Positions 34,301-44,496 of a stretch of 64,000 bases of DNA are shown one piece after another (the first letter of the stretch is position 1; each line of letters begins with the position of its first letter). The notes under the pieces are model-generated. The model was not told where the DNA came from, searched no databases, and saw only the letters and a program-made list of their open reading frames with translations. The position numbers were made by a program, and so were the translations under genes. Source of the DNA: Arthrobotrys musiformis (taxonomy: Eukaryota; Ascomycota; Orbiliomycetes; Orbiliales; Orbiliaceae); assembly GCA_036971715.1 (NCBI GenBank), contig JAVHJL010000009.1, positions 1,116,001-1,180,000 on the forward strand. Reading direction: 5' to 3'.

Positions 34301-36056
34301 GTTTCCAAAGACGGCATTTTGCCCCCGTTTAAGACAGCAAAAGCGGCAGCTTCGATTGGAGTGGAAGCGCAGAATGCGGTGGGGAGTTTCCAACCTATTC
34401 ATTCCCCGTATAGCGAACGACAACTGCAGTTTCCCGCGCCTCTCGGCCTCGATACCTCCGGACCAACGCATTCGTACGCCGGCGGGGATCCAGACGTTCT
34501 AGGGCTGCTGGACAATATGTTCCAGGATAATTATCCTTCAGACATTGCGGAGTTCGGACCTATGATTGTTCCTGCGACTCGGAGACAACCTATTAAGCGG
34601 AATACAGGAAGGTCTACATCTGGGATATGGAAGCCAGATGGCGGATTAGTCGCGCAGTTAAACGAACATACCGGAGCCGTCAATCGAATTGTAGTCGCGC
34701 CGGATCATACTTTCTTCCTTACCGCATCTGACGATGGAACGGTCAAAGTATGGGATGCGAAGCGGTTGGAGAAGAACGTAGCGACAAAGGCTAGAGGGAC
34801 GTATACGCATAGCAATGGGGCGAAGGTCCAATGTCTTTGCTTTGTGGAGAATACGTATACGTTTATTAGTGCGGCGTCGAACGGTAGTTTGAATATTGTC
34901 AGGATCGAATACGGTGGGAGCAGGAAGGCGCCGAAGTTTACGTTGTTGAGGGAGTATATGTTTGAGAGCGGGGAGGTGGCGACTTGGATTGAGCATTTCA
35001 GGGCTGGTGAGTGCTATACGGTAGAGTTTTACTTGGGGGGATTCATTTTTGCTAATTTGAAGTATTAGATACAACTTCTATTTTAATGATCGCGACGAAT
35101 AAAGCGAGGGTTGTGGCGCTGAATCTTCGCACGATGAGTGAGGAGTATAGTTTGCCAAATCCGGTGCACCACGGTACCCCTACTTGCTTCCATATCGATC
35201 GGAAGCATACATGGATGCTGGTTGGCACCTCACATGGTATCTTGGACCTCTACGATCTTAGATTCAGATTGCGATTACGTTCATGGGGTCTCCCCGGCGC
35301 CACACCGATTCACAGGTTACTTGTCCATCCTTCGAAGGGACGGGGAAAGTGGATATGCGTGGCTGGCGGAAGCGGACAGGGCGAGATTACAGTGTGGGAT
35401 GTGGATAAATGCCAATGTCGGGAGGTCTACCGTGCCAATGGCGACCTTGACCCTGAGAAAACTTATGAACCGTGGAGAGTTGATGAGGAGACGCCTGAAG
35501 CTGTGTTATCACGCTTCGCGAGCCAGATACTGGAACCTAGTGGGGTTATCAGCATCGATCGTGGGGTTAGAGGGATTGCGGTGGGGCTTGATGCACATCA
35601 CGACGAGACTAAGAGCGGTGCTGGGTTCTTGATCACCTCTGGGGCGGATAGGAAGCTGAGGTTTTGGGATTTGGGGAAAGTGGAGGCTTCGGCTGTGTTT
35701 AGTGGGTTGGATGCGGAGGAAGGGAAGCCTAGTTATGTTTTCACGCAGCCTGTGCCGAATCTTGCGGTTACGACAGAGAAGGCGGCGGTTGTGAAGGATT
35801 CGAAGAAACATAAGGGTGCCAGTCGGCCGTCGAGGTCGACGGTTATTTCCTTGCAGCAGCAGATGATGTTGAGGTCGCATTTGGATTCGATTTTGGATGT
35901 GAGTTTGTTCTTATTCTTCTTTTTTTTACCTTTTAATGCTTGATGGGGCTATGGTTTCTAACGTGGGTTGATTTCTACTAGGTTGCAATTTTGGAGTTAC
36001 CGTATGGGATGGTTATTTCTACTGATCGATCTGGGGTCGTCCTTGTTCACCAGTGA
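31313..36056 (+). CDS. VPS15: VPS15 protein kinase-like regulatory subunit of PI3-kinase
   Basis: Predicted scaffold/regulator of the Vps34 class III PI 3-kinase complex, acting in autophagy and endosomal sorting. Exons 31313-31526, 31601-32754, 32810-35006, 35069-35898 and 35982-56 of the next hundred (36056) join in phase to 1489 residues. MGQGYS gives the expected N-myristoylation glycine. The kinase-like domain has HGDIKAENIL (catalytic-loop Asp near residue 145), DFAHFKP in place of DFG near 163, and PADFSYFFDSSGRR then CYVAPERF, all normal for Vps15. A HEAT-repeat middle (e.g. LPYLISLLKDAAEPVQVAAV, PNPWIREAAVSFLA) leads to a C-terminal WD40 propeller from about residue 1085 (HTGAVNRIVVAPDHTFFLTA, SDDGTVKVWD), ending in STDRSGVVLVHQ. 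Convergent with LEA1, 195 bases apart. Confidence 0.96.
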
Positions 36057-36251
36057 TGAGTAATGGTTTGGAAGATAGATGATGCTTATGCATATTGTAC
36101 ATTTGATACCCGCTGGCGTTCAATAGGAGACCCTCCGCTAGAAAATAATGGGGAGGGTGGGATAGATAGAATATATGGACCCGCTTTACGGGATCTTGCG
36201 CCCACGATTTAGGATTCTTTTCCTTCTTTTATGCTCGTCTTGTGAATCTTT

Positions 36252-37250
36252 TTATCCCTTCATCTCAACGTCGTCAGCGGATGCCAAGACGAGGGTTCCG
36301 TCGCGTAGCTGCTTCTCTAATCGGGCAACCTCTTCGAGTGACTTGGCGTTTCTAATCATATCCTGTATATGAAGCTTTTCGCTTTGTGTGTATGTTGTTT
36401 TGAAGTTCTTTTCGGTGCGAGAGTCGCCGGATGAGACGTCGAAGTGACGTGATTTCACGCCGAGGATCTGTATTTTTTTCACTTTTATTAGCTTTTCTGT
36501 TTGGAGGGAGGTGGGCAAGTGATGGGATATTACCTTCGCAGCAACCGGCGATGGGTCTTCTTCCGTTCCGAATAACTTCTCGGCCTCCTTCCTCTCGGCA
36601 TCCTTTACTCTTTCATAATCCAGATACCTGACCGTAGGACACGTCCAAATGACCCAAAGTCTGTAGTTCTCTTTCCTGACGACCGGGTTCTCCAACAAGA
36701 CCAGGTGAACTAACTGCTTTAGTTTCCCTAGTGGTACCAGGTCGACGAGTTCGGCCAGGTTGTTATTTTGCAGGGCGACGCAGTAGAGGTTTGGAACGGA
36801 GGCGGCGAGGGTGGCTTGGATGCTGGAGATGCGGTTTCTGGCGAGCAGGAGGGTTTTGAGACGCGGGGAGAGGGGGAAGTTTCCGAGTTGTTGGATGTCG
36901 TTGTCTGTGAAGTCTATGGCGTCTTGATCCTAGGAATCAGCGATGGACGAGAGGAACTCGTGGTTTAGCTGGTTTGGTAAATTTTTTTTATTTTTTGTAG
37001 GAGGGAGGTGGGTGGGGGGTATGGGTGTATTGTGAAGGACGCGATGGGGGTGGTGTGGAGGTACCTTTGCGACACCGAGGTTTTCGATGATGGGGATTTT
37101 GTGACCTGGTAGAGATTATTGGGTTAGACGACTGTGTAGCTAGAGGAGGTAAGAGAGAGTGGAGATGGTACCTCTGAGGTCGAGTTCTCTTTCTTTTAGA
37201 GGATTGAGGTATGATGGCGAGTCCGCCAGTAGTTCTGCTGATAGACGCAT
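36252..37250 (-). CDS. LEA1: U2 snRNP A' protein (LEA1/SNRPA1)
   Basis: Predicted leucine-rich-repeat protein of the U2 small nuclear ribonucleoprotein, which with U2B'' supports branch-site recognition in pre-mRNA splicing. Exons 37250-37172, 37105-37065, 36929-36534 and 36467-36252 (minus strand) join in phase to 243 residues. MRLSAELLADSPSYLNPLKE and RELDLRGHKIPIIENLGV are the family N-terminus. LRRs follow: AIDFTDNDIQQLGNFP, LKTLLLARNRISSI and LYCVALQNNNLAELVDL. The LRR cap has LVLLENPVVRKENYRLW and VRYLDYERVKDAER. The last intron (36468-36533) is 66 bases, a multiple of three, with no stop in frame, so retention would insert 22 residues. The C-terminal helix contains SLEEVARLEKQLRDG. Confidence 0.95.
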
Positions 37251-38944
37251 CTTTTTTGGGGGTGTGGATGTGTGGTAGTCGCAAGTTGGTATAGGTGAGA
37301 ACCGGCGAGCCCTCTTAGGAATAAGAAGACTATAAAGGCGTTTTTAGGGGTCAATTGATCGTGATAGTTCTAAAGGAATGTTCAGTCGAGGTTATTGAAT
37401 AGATCGTGTGATGCCGGAATTGTTGGCGATGATGAAGGTGATGATGATGGTTGTGGTGGTTTGTGGTGGTGAAGTTGCGCTCGCGCTAGGTGGAATTTGG
37501 TGGTTGATTTTTGGTCTGATTGGTCCGAGCTCTTGCTCTGGAACTCTCCCTCGTCTAGATCTCTCATATGGTTATACCCCTCTACCGACTACCCAACTTG
37601 ACCCGTTTTAATTTTACAATGTCTTGAGGGTCACAAGCATTATCCTGTTGGAAGTATCTAGGTATGTATTCCAGGGTTCCCAAAAAAGCTCTCTTTATAT
37701 TGTTCACCCAGCTCAATTGGATTGCATCCTATTATTTTTGATATCTTAGCTGCAGAGGCTAACTTATATTACATATTATTCGCAAGATAGAAACTGTAGA
37801 AGAAAAAAAGCCCAATGTAGCAGCCAAAGAGGTCAGACCGGGTCTGATCAGCTAGCCCAGAGTTTTGAGGATTTATAATTTATAGATCCCCTTCAGTCGA
37901 TAGTTGGTTGGATTATACCAATCCGGTTTCGTCATGACATGGGCATTCCAAATGATCCTTGGTGGCACCGTATCCTCAGGGATATCGCCAAGGGATAAAT
38001 TCGACGTTGCTAGATGAGCAGGCCATGGTTCCGTCGAAGGAATCGAGGGAGTGGGTATTTCAGAGAAATATACTAGGTGGTTACGGCTCCCCCGCCCACC
38101 TGCGCCGCGAGGCGACCAGAGGCCCAAGGGCATATAATACATGCATGACCAGGTTACTGCTCTAAGCTACGATCTTAGAAATGGCTACGCCTGCGGACTT
38201 TATGCATATATGATTACGGACCGGTGCTCTTAAAGTACATATGTCAACAATTGGGGTTTTGAATGAGGCAGACGGGATGGAGTTTGCAGGGTTCTTCTAT
38301 ACGATGGTATGTCCCTCTCCCCTGCCAATTTAGTCTCAATTGCGGGGCAGTCTATAGCGTGTGCTTTCCTGATGTTCTCCCGAGCGGGGAGGCATTTGCG
38401 ATTGGTTTTTTTAGTCTGCTGAGGCCGCATGATACCATTGAGTTCTCGTGATCAAGTATTGCTTGAGGAAGGAGATATTGTCTTTGCTTTCCTGCCCTTC
38501 TTTCGAGCTGGATGGACCCATATGGATAGTATATAAATATCGATCCCACCCTCTAAATCAACCGCTGATGGCCACATGATATATTATAAAGTACCCCTCA
38601 GAAGAGACTGTGCAATATTGTCTCCCCGGACATATCCAATAGCTGTTTACCGGTGCTATAACTTGGAATTGCCAAAAAGGGCAGGCAGCTGTTGAAGTCA
38701 TCAAGCAGAACAAGCGAATGCGAATGGCCCGAGGTTTATAAATCTAACGTTAAAATCCAGCTCAAAAGCCAAGACTCCCACGCAACTAACCTGATCAACT
38801 GCACCTTTTCACTCTCTCGCCTTCATTCAGACCCATTTGCGCCGGCTTCAACGTTCAAATACCAACATTCTTCAATCCTGAATATCATCATCATCAACAT
38901 CCTTCTTTCTCTCCTGTAAAAGTGTCGCTGCAGAAAGTCGCACT
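37251..38944. other. Divergent intergenic region, 1.7 kb
   Basis: Lies between the divergent LEA1 and LCB3-type genes. It holds AT-rich stretches (37720-37800, 38860-38900) and short unremarkable frames. No gene or RNA recognised. Confidence 0.45.
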
Positions 38945-41064
38945 ATGGCCCCGCCTTTATCCGCCGGTGACCCGGACGCTGGGCTTAGGCCTCATGATCA
39001 CTGTAATCAATGTTCCCCCCCTCATACTTTGAATTTCAATGATATTGTTCTCCAATTATATCTCATCAATCTGTCATCATCACCACCATCATCACATCTA
39101 CTAACATATATTTTACCAACGATAATTATAATAATCTATAGATAAAATAAGACTTCCGAAATGGAGATATTCGCTGCGACAGAAATTGCTTCCGTTGATA
39201 AGATGGGAGACCCCCTATCTGGCTGCTATCCAGGTATTTCGCCTGCCATGCCCACATATCCTCCCCGCCGTTTATTTATCTACCTACCCCCCGGCCAACT
39301 AAGATTATGTATTGGGTTTTAATTTTTTATCGATATTCGGTTTTTTGGAGTATAGGAGAAATTACGATCCGATCCTCTGGATACTTACTTCGCAATTACG
39401 GCAAACCTGGGCACGCATACTTTCTTCATGATATTTCTACCGATTTGCTTTTGGTTTGGATATACGGAATTTGGGAGAGGGTGTGTCACCATCCATAAGC
39501 CGACCTTTTTTTTTGGGAGAATGCGGGGCTGATTTTACGGTTTGGGATATTAGATTGGTTCACGTTCTGGCTTCCGGGGTGTTCTTCAGCGGGTTCATGA
39601 AGGATTTCTTCTGGTAATTTATTATTCATCGGGTTTGAGGTTATGATGACGTTGGAGTTGGCTAACATGTCTGGGATACTCTTTTTAGTCTACCTCGGCC
39701 GCTGTCCCCGCCGTTACATCGAATCACCATGGTACGGAAATCTACTCCCCGATAAAACCTGGCTGGCAATTTCGAAGGAGATATACACAGATGGCTAATG
39801 GTGCAAAAATGTGCAGTCTGGTTCTGCCGCCCTCGAATACGGTTTCCCATCGACCCATAGCACTAACGCCGTCTCCGTCGCTCTGTACTCCCTCCTCATT
39901 CTTCGCGATAACCCATCGATCCCGGACAACCAACGAATAATCTACATAACCCTCGCAACTCTGTACGCCATATCTATTGTCTTCGGGAGGGTTTACTGCG
40001 GCATGCACGGGTTTTTGGATGTAGTTGTCGGCTCTATTCTAGGGGTTATACTAGCGCTCGCGGAGTGGGTTTACGGACCTCTTACAAATCAGTGGGTTTG
40101 GTATGGTACCTGGATCGCACCGTTGACTATGACGTTGGCTATCCTTGTGTTCGTAAGGATTCATCCGGAACCGGCGGATCCGTGCCCCTGCTTCGATGAC
40201 GGAGTTGCGTTCGCGGGTGTGGTTGTGGGAATCGAGCTCGGACATTGGCATTATTCGAAAACTTCATTTGGATGGAATACCCCCGTCCCCGCTACGGTAC
40301 CGTATTCCTACGAATCCGTGGGGCCCTTGGCGACATTTTTGAGATTCGTGATGGGTGTGGCGATAATCTTCGTTTGGAGGGAGGTTGCGAAATCGGTACT
40401 GTTGAAGTATTTGCCGCCCTTGTTCAGGTTTATCGGAAGGATTGGGTTGGTGTTACCGAGAAGGCATTTTATCGATGCGAGGGAGTATAAAAGCGTTCCG
40501 TCGCATCTGCCGGATGAAACAATCCCACCGATCGGGCAACTGCCGAGGATGATCAGGCGCGGGAGGTCGGATAGTGTCGGACCTCAGAGTGCAGCTGATG
40601 CGTATGAGACTTTGGCTTTTAGGGAGAGGAAGAGGAGGGAGAGTTTGGGACAGGAAGGGATGAGTCCGGGATCTCGGTCTCCCGTCAGGTCGCCTTTGGG
40701 TCAGGAGAATGGTAATACCAATGGGAATGGTAATTTGCTGGGCCTAGGAGGTTATGTTCAACAACAGCAACAGAAGTTACAGGAAGAAGAAGAGAAGGCA
40801 TCTGAAGAAACCTATGAGAAGCAAGAGAGGGATATGTTGAGTAGGATCGAGAAGCCTAGGGTTAGGTATGATGTGGAGGTTGTGACAAAGTTATTGGTCT
40901 ATGGCGGTATTTATCCTCTTCCGCCTTCATCCATTTTTTTTATGACACCACTGACGAATTGATTGCTGCTTGTTATAGGAATTGCATGGTGGTCTGTCGA
41001 GGGTATCCCGATTCTATTTGAATTGGTGGGGCTTGGTGCCGGTCAACCGGGCGCCGATAAATAA
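38945..41064 (+). CDS. LCB3: Sphingoid long-chain base 1-phosphate phosphatase (LCB3/YSR3 type)
   Basis: Predicted ER membrane PAP2-superfamily enzyme that dephosphorylates dihydrosphingosine/phytosphingosine 1-phosphate. Exons 38945-39002, 39142-39233, 39356-39480, 39554-39613, 39689-39731, 39817-40906 and 40979-41064 join in phase to 517 residues. The three phosphatase motifs are intact: KDFFCLPRP (K-x6-RP), GFPSTHSTNA (the PSxH motif) and GRVYCGMHGFLDV (R-x5-H-x3-D). Hydrophobic helices include FFMIFLPICFWFGY, VVVGSILGVILALAEW and TLAILVFVR. The C-terminal third is cytosolic in appearance, Ser/Arg/Gln-rich with a NTNGNGN stretch, before a final hydrophobic helix. Exons 3-5 are short and the natural frame is broken in each, so single-frame searches see only the large exon. 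Confidence 0.93.
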
Positions 41065-41717
41065 ACTCACAAAAACCCGCGGCCACTGCTACTAGTACTT
41101 CTTAATAGGTGAGGATATTTTTTCGAAAGCCTGCCGGCAGGCGTTTTCATTATACATACATACGAAACCAACGAGCGAACGAACAAGGTACATACCGGTG
41201 CTTCTTTACATTCTTAGAGGGGTGGGGCTTTTTATTTCTTCTTCTTCTTTTCTTCTTTTTTTCGACTTTTTTTTAAATTATTTTCTTTTCTCTTCTTAAC
41301 GGATATGGAAGAAGGATATGTTTTAATGGTGTGCGGGGGAGGCGGGAAGGAAGGTGGTATGTACATACGATGAGATGACGACGATGATATCGATATCGAT
41401 GGTAAAGTAGACGACATAACCTTGGTACTGTTTTTTATTTAGGCATGTATAATGCCGTTACCTTTTTATCTTTCTTTTCCTTTTTGTCAATTACCTAGGC
41501 ACTTAACTTGCTTAACTTACCATTAATACCCCCGAATCTATGAAATTGATTATACGTCGTCGTACTATAAGTTGTTTGGAATTACGCTAGAAGGTCGTGT
41601 GAAAATGTTTCTATGGTTATAAATCTATATACAGCTGGCTACATCGAACATTTATAAGTCGAGATCGAGAACCTATTTGACATTCCATTTTTCTTTCTTA
41701 TAGCTAAAAGAAACAGT
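41065..41717. other. Convergent spacer between LCB3-type and THR4 genes
   Basis: 653 bases with a CTT/T-rich tract (about 41235-41290) and AT-rich ends. Probably both 3' UTRs. No gene seen. Confidence 0.5.
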
Positions 41718-43495
41718 CTAAGCCTTCTCCCCTTCCAACAGCCGCTCGACGACCTCCTTCACTAGTTCCTTATCCGCTTTTTCCACGTACTCCACCCTCT
41801 TCTCGGCCACGGCCAATCCCTTGAATTCATTGGGGAGGACGTCGTCGAAGTTATACCCTTCGATTCCGGTCAACGCCAGATCGACGGCGTGGCTGAACTT
41901 TGCGGGGTGGGCTGTGGAGAGACAGATTTGGTGGGTTTGGGAGGGGATATGGCGGAGGGCGGCGGTTACGCCAACTGAGGAGTGGGGGTCTAGGACGTAT
42001 TTTGTGTCCGAGGAGGTGTAGATTTCGCGGATTGTTTGGATGGTCTGTATTTTTATAATATTAGCTGGTTTCTTTTGCGGTTTGAAGCGGGTGGGGATTA
42101 AGATGGACTGACCTGCTCATCGCTGACCCTCTCGCTTCCAAAGTCCTTCTTGGCCTCCTCCAACATTGCCGGTGTGACGCTGAACCCTCGCTGAGTCTTC
42201 AATGCTACCATCATCTCCTTGACCTTCTCACTCGCCTTCTTCTGTCTTTCGCTCAGTTCCTGGTCGGTGGAGGTCTCCCTTTCGAAGGCTAGGTACCATA
42301 GTAGTCTTTCGAAATTGCTGGAGACGAGAATATCCATGGCGGGGCTCAAAGTTTCCTTAACCCCGAATTCATGAGCTTTAACTCCATCGGCCGAGATCCC
42401 GCCTTCGGCTTCCTTCCCGGAGACGGCATGGATCTCATACGTTCCCGACTTCCAGAAACGATCCAGAATATCGTTTTCATTCGTCGCCACCACGAGTTTC
42501 TCGATGGGTAGACCCATACGTTTTGCGAAGTATCCCGCTAGCACATCGCCAAAGTTGCCCGTGGGGACGACGAATCGTGGTGGTGATTGCGAGGGGTATT
42601 CCTTCTGGAGGGCGAAGTAGGAGTGGAAGTAGTAGACTATTTGGGCTAGGATTCTGGCCCAGTTGATGGAATTTACCGCGCCGAGTTTGTGGCGGGCGTT
42701 GAAGGCTGTGTCGGCGAAGAGTTCTTTTACAATGTCCTATTTTTGTATTTATTAGATTTTTTCCCTCTTTCTGGGGTTGGGGGGGTTATGGGGGGTTTAC
42801 CTGGCAGTTATCGAATGTTCCCACCACGGCAAGGTTATGCACGTTTTTATCGAGAACACTGGTCATCTGCGCCTCCTGTATCGGTGAAATCTTCCCCTTG
42901 GGATGGAGTATAAACACGGAAATATTCTCCTTCCCTCTTAATCCATATATAGCCGCACTCCCGGTATCACCACTCGTAGCCCCGATAACCGTCAAGGACT
43001 CCTTCTCCCCCTCCGCCTTCGCGGCATTCCGTCTGGATAAAAAGTACTCGAAAAGATTCCCCACAAACTGCAGCGCAACATCTTTAAACGCGAACGTGGG
43101 GCCGTGGAATAACTCCAACAGATGCAGATTTTCCGATTTGCGAAGCGTGGTGAGGGGTGTGATGTCCGCGGCGCGGAAGGTGGCGTATGATTTCGAGATT
43201 AGGGTTTTTAGATCTTCCGAGGGGATTTCGGAGGGGGAGATGTAGAGGGAGAAGAGGTTGAAGGCGATTTCTTGGAAGGAGAGGGTTGACCAGGAGGTTT
43301 GCCAGTCTGCGGGGAGGGAGGGGATGGCTTCTGGGATGAAGAGGCCGCCGTCGCTGGCGAGGCCTTTGAGGACTGTGTCTTCGAAGGAGAACTATTTTAA
43401 ACAATTAGTGTTTATGTTTGGTATTTGGTTTATTGCGGGGGACGTACGCCGGATGAACCGCCTCTTGTGCTGAGGTATGATTGTGCGGATGCCAT
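41718..43495 (-). CDS. THR4: Threonine synthase
   Basis: Predicted PLP enzyme making L-threonine from O-phosphohomoserine, the last step of threonine synthesis. Exons 43495-43448, 43391-42801, 42736-42113 and 42044-41718 (minus strand) join in phase to 529 residues, close to the yeast enzyme. The N-terminus YLSTRGG, then SFEDTVLKGLASDGGLFIPE is characteristic. The PLP-lysine motif HGPTFAFKDVALQ places the Schiff-base Lys at about residue 119. ATSGDTGSAAIYGL binds the phosphate, and VPTGNFGDVLAGYFAKRMGL and NENDILDRFW are also fungal THR4 hallmarks. A GAGTCA site (Gcn4/CPC1 half-site) lies 233 bases upstream, and a probable 5' UTR intron precedes the start. Confidence 0.96.
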
Positions 43496-43513
43496 TGTGG
43501 ATTTTTGTATTTA

Positions 43514-43584
43514 CTGCACACTTCGCGGGGTTAGCGTAGTCCGCGATGGAGGGGGTGCTTCGGCGGGGTTTGGGAGTGAAATAC
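43514..43584 (-). other. Probable 5' UTR intron of THR4
   Basis: On the minus strand a GTATTT donor after AAG (43584), a GCTAAC branch-like site and a TGCAG acceptor (43514) define a 71-base intron ending 18 bases before the THR4 ATG. It is inferred from consensus only. Confidence 0.45.
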
Positions 43585-43727
43585 CTTGATTCTACGTAGA
43601 TCTATCGACGAATGACTAATTGCCTCACGATATGTATATCCTCCGTATAAAAGACCAATTGAACAAGAAAAGAATAAAAATTCCCAGGTTATAGGACCAG
43701 CTATATATACTCCCAATCAAAACCGAA

Positions 43728-43733
43728 GAGTCA
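43728..43733 (-). promoter_or_regulatory. Gcn4/CPC1-like site upstream of THR4
   Basis: GAGTCA on the plus strand is TGACTC on the coding strand, the core of the general amino-acid control element, 233 bases upstream of the THR4 start. A related TGACTAA lies at 43613-43619. A six-base match is weak alone; the fit with an amino-acid biosynthetic gene raises it. Confidence 0.35.
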
Positions 43734-44496
43734 AAGAGTATTTTGCCTTCGCGCGGGTTTAGCGGGCGTGCGGTGGTGTCTTAGCTATTTTGTTTCGGGT
43801 CCTTTTTTTTGGGGGGTGGGTTTGCCGAACCGGAGCTCGAGCCTGGGTTTTGGGGAGCTGGGCCAGTACGGAGTCAGGTAATGTATGCACATGGGCGGAA
43901 GCATTGGTCCGCCAGACCGCTTGCGATTCGATGGGCTGGAGGGCCCTTGCTGCATCGATTCGGCATTTCCCCTGGCGGTATGCATGGGTATTATATTATA
44001 TCAGACGTGACAGGACAGTTAAGTTATACAGAGTCCGGTGTAAGCTATAGCCGGCCAATGCCATTAATATATACAGTTATCCTCAGCCTTCTTTTGCCGT
44101 GCGATCGATTGCATTGTAATAAACCCGCCAGCCAATGACCCTAACGACTATATTCTACTATTGCGAAGCCAGTTAATTATAATATGTCCGTAGGTAACGT
44201 ATACTCATCGAACCCAAAACCCGGGACCTTGCAAGCATTGTGAGAATGGGACTCGAAAGTGGTCTTGGCAGTATTTTTCTGCAACAGCAATTGTGTGTTG
44301 CATACGACGTTCATTGGCAATTCACAACAGGCATTGGAAGTTCTGGATATAATGGTCAAGGTCTATATAGACACGACTTTGCAATCTAGCTAGCTTTCGA
44401 GTTTTCTAGATTTAAAAACACTACTCTTAAAAGGCTTTGGAAGATTCAAATAGTCCATATGCATCCTAATTATAATTATATATAGCTACCATCAAA
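43734..44496. other. AT-rich spacer between THR4 and the GTPase gene
   Basis: About 760 bases with the THR4 upstream region and the 3' side of the GTPase gene. AT-rich near 44050-44110 and 44400-44500. A stretch near 44217-44260 vaguely recalls a degenerate tRNA T-arm but does not fold into an arm, so no RNA is called. Confidence 0.4.

Noticed and set aside
34033..34317. Minus-strand frames under the VPS15 gene (also 33158-33505 and 31783-32169)
   Set aside because: Antisense shadows of the long VPS15 exons.
44180..44262. tRNA-like stretch (minus strand, GGTTCGAT-like box preceded by a CCCGGG motif)
   Set aside because: The T-arm does not pair and no acceptor stem or A box was found; at best a degenerate relic.
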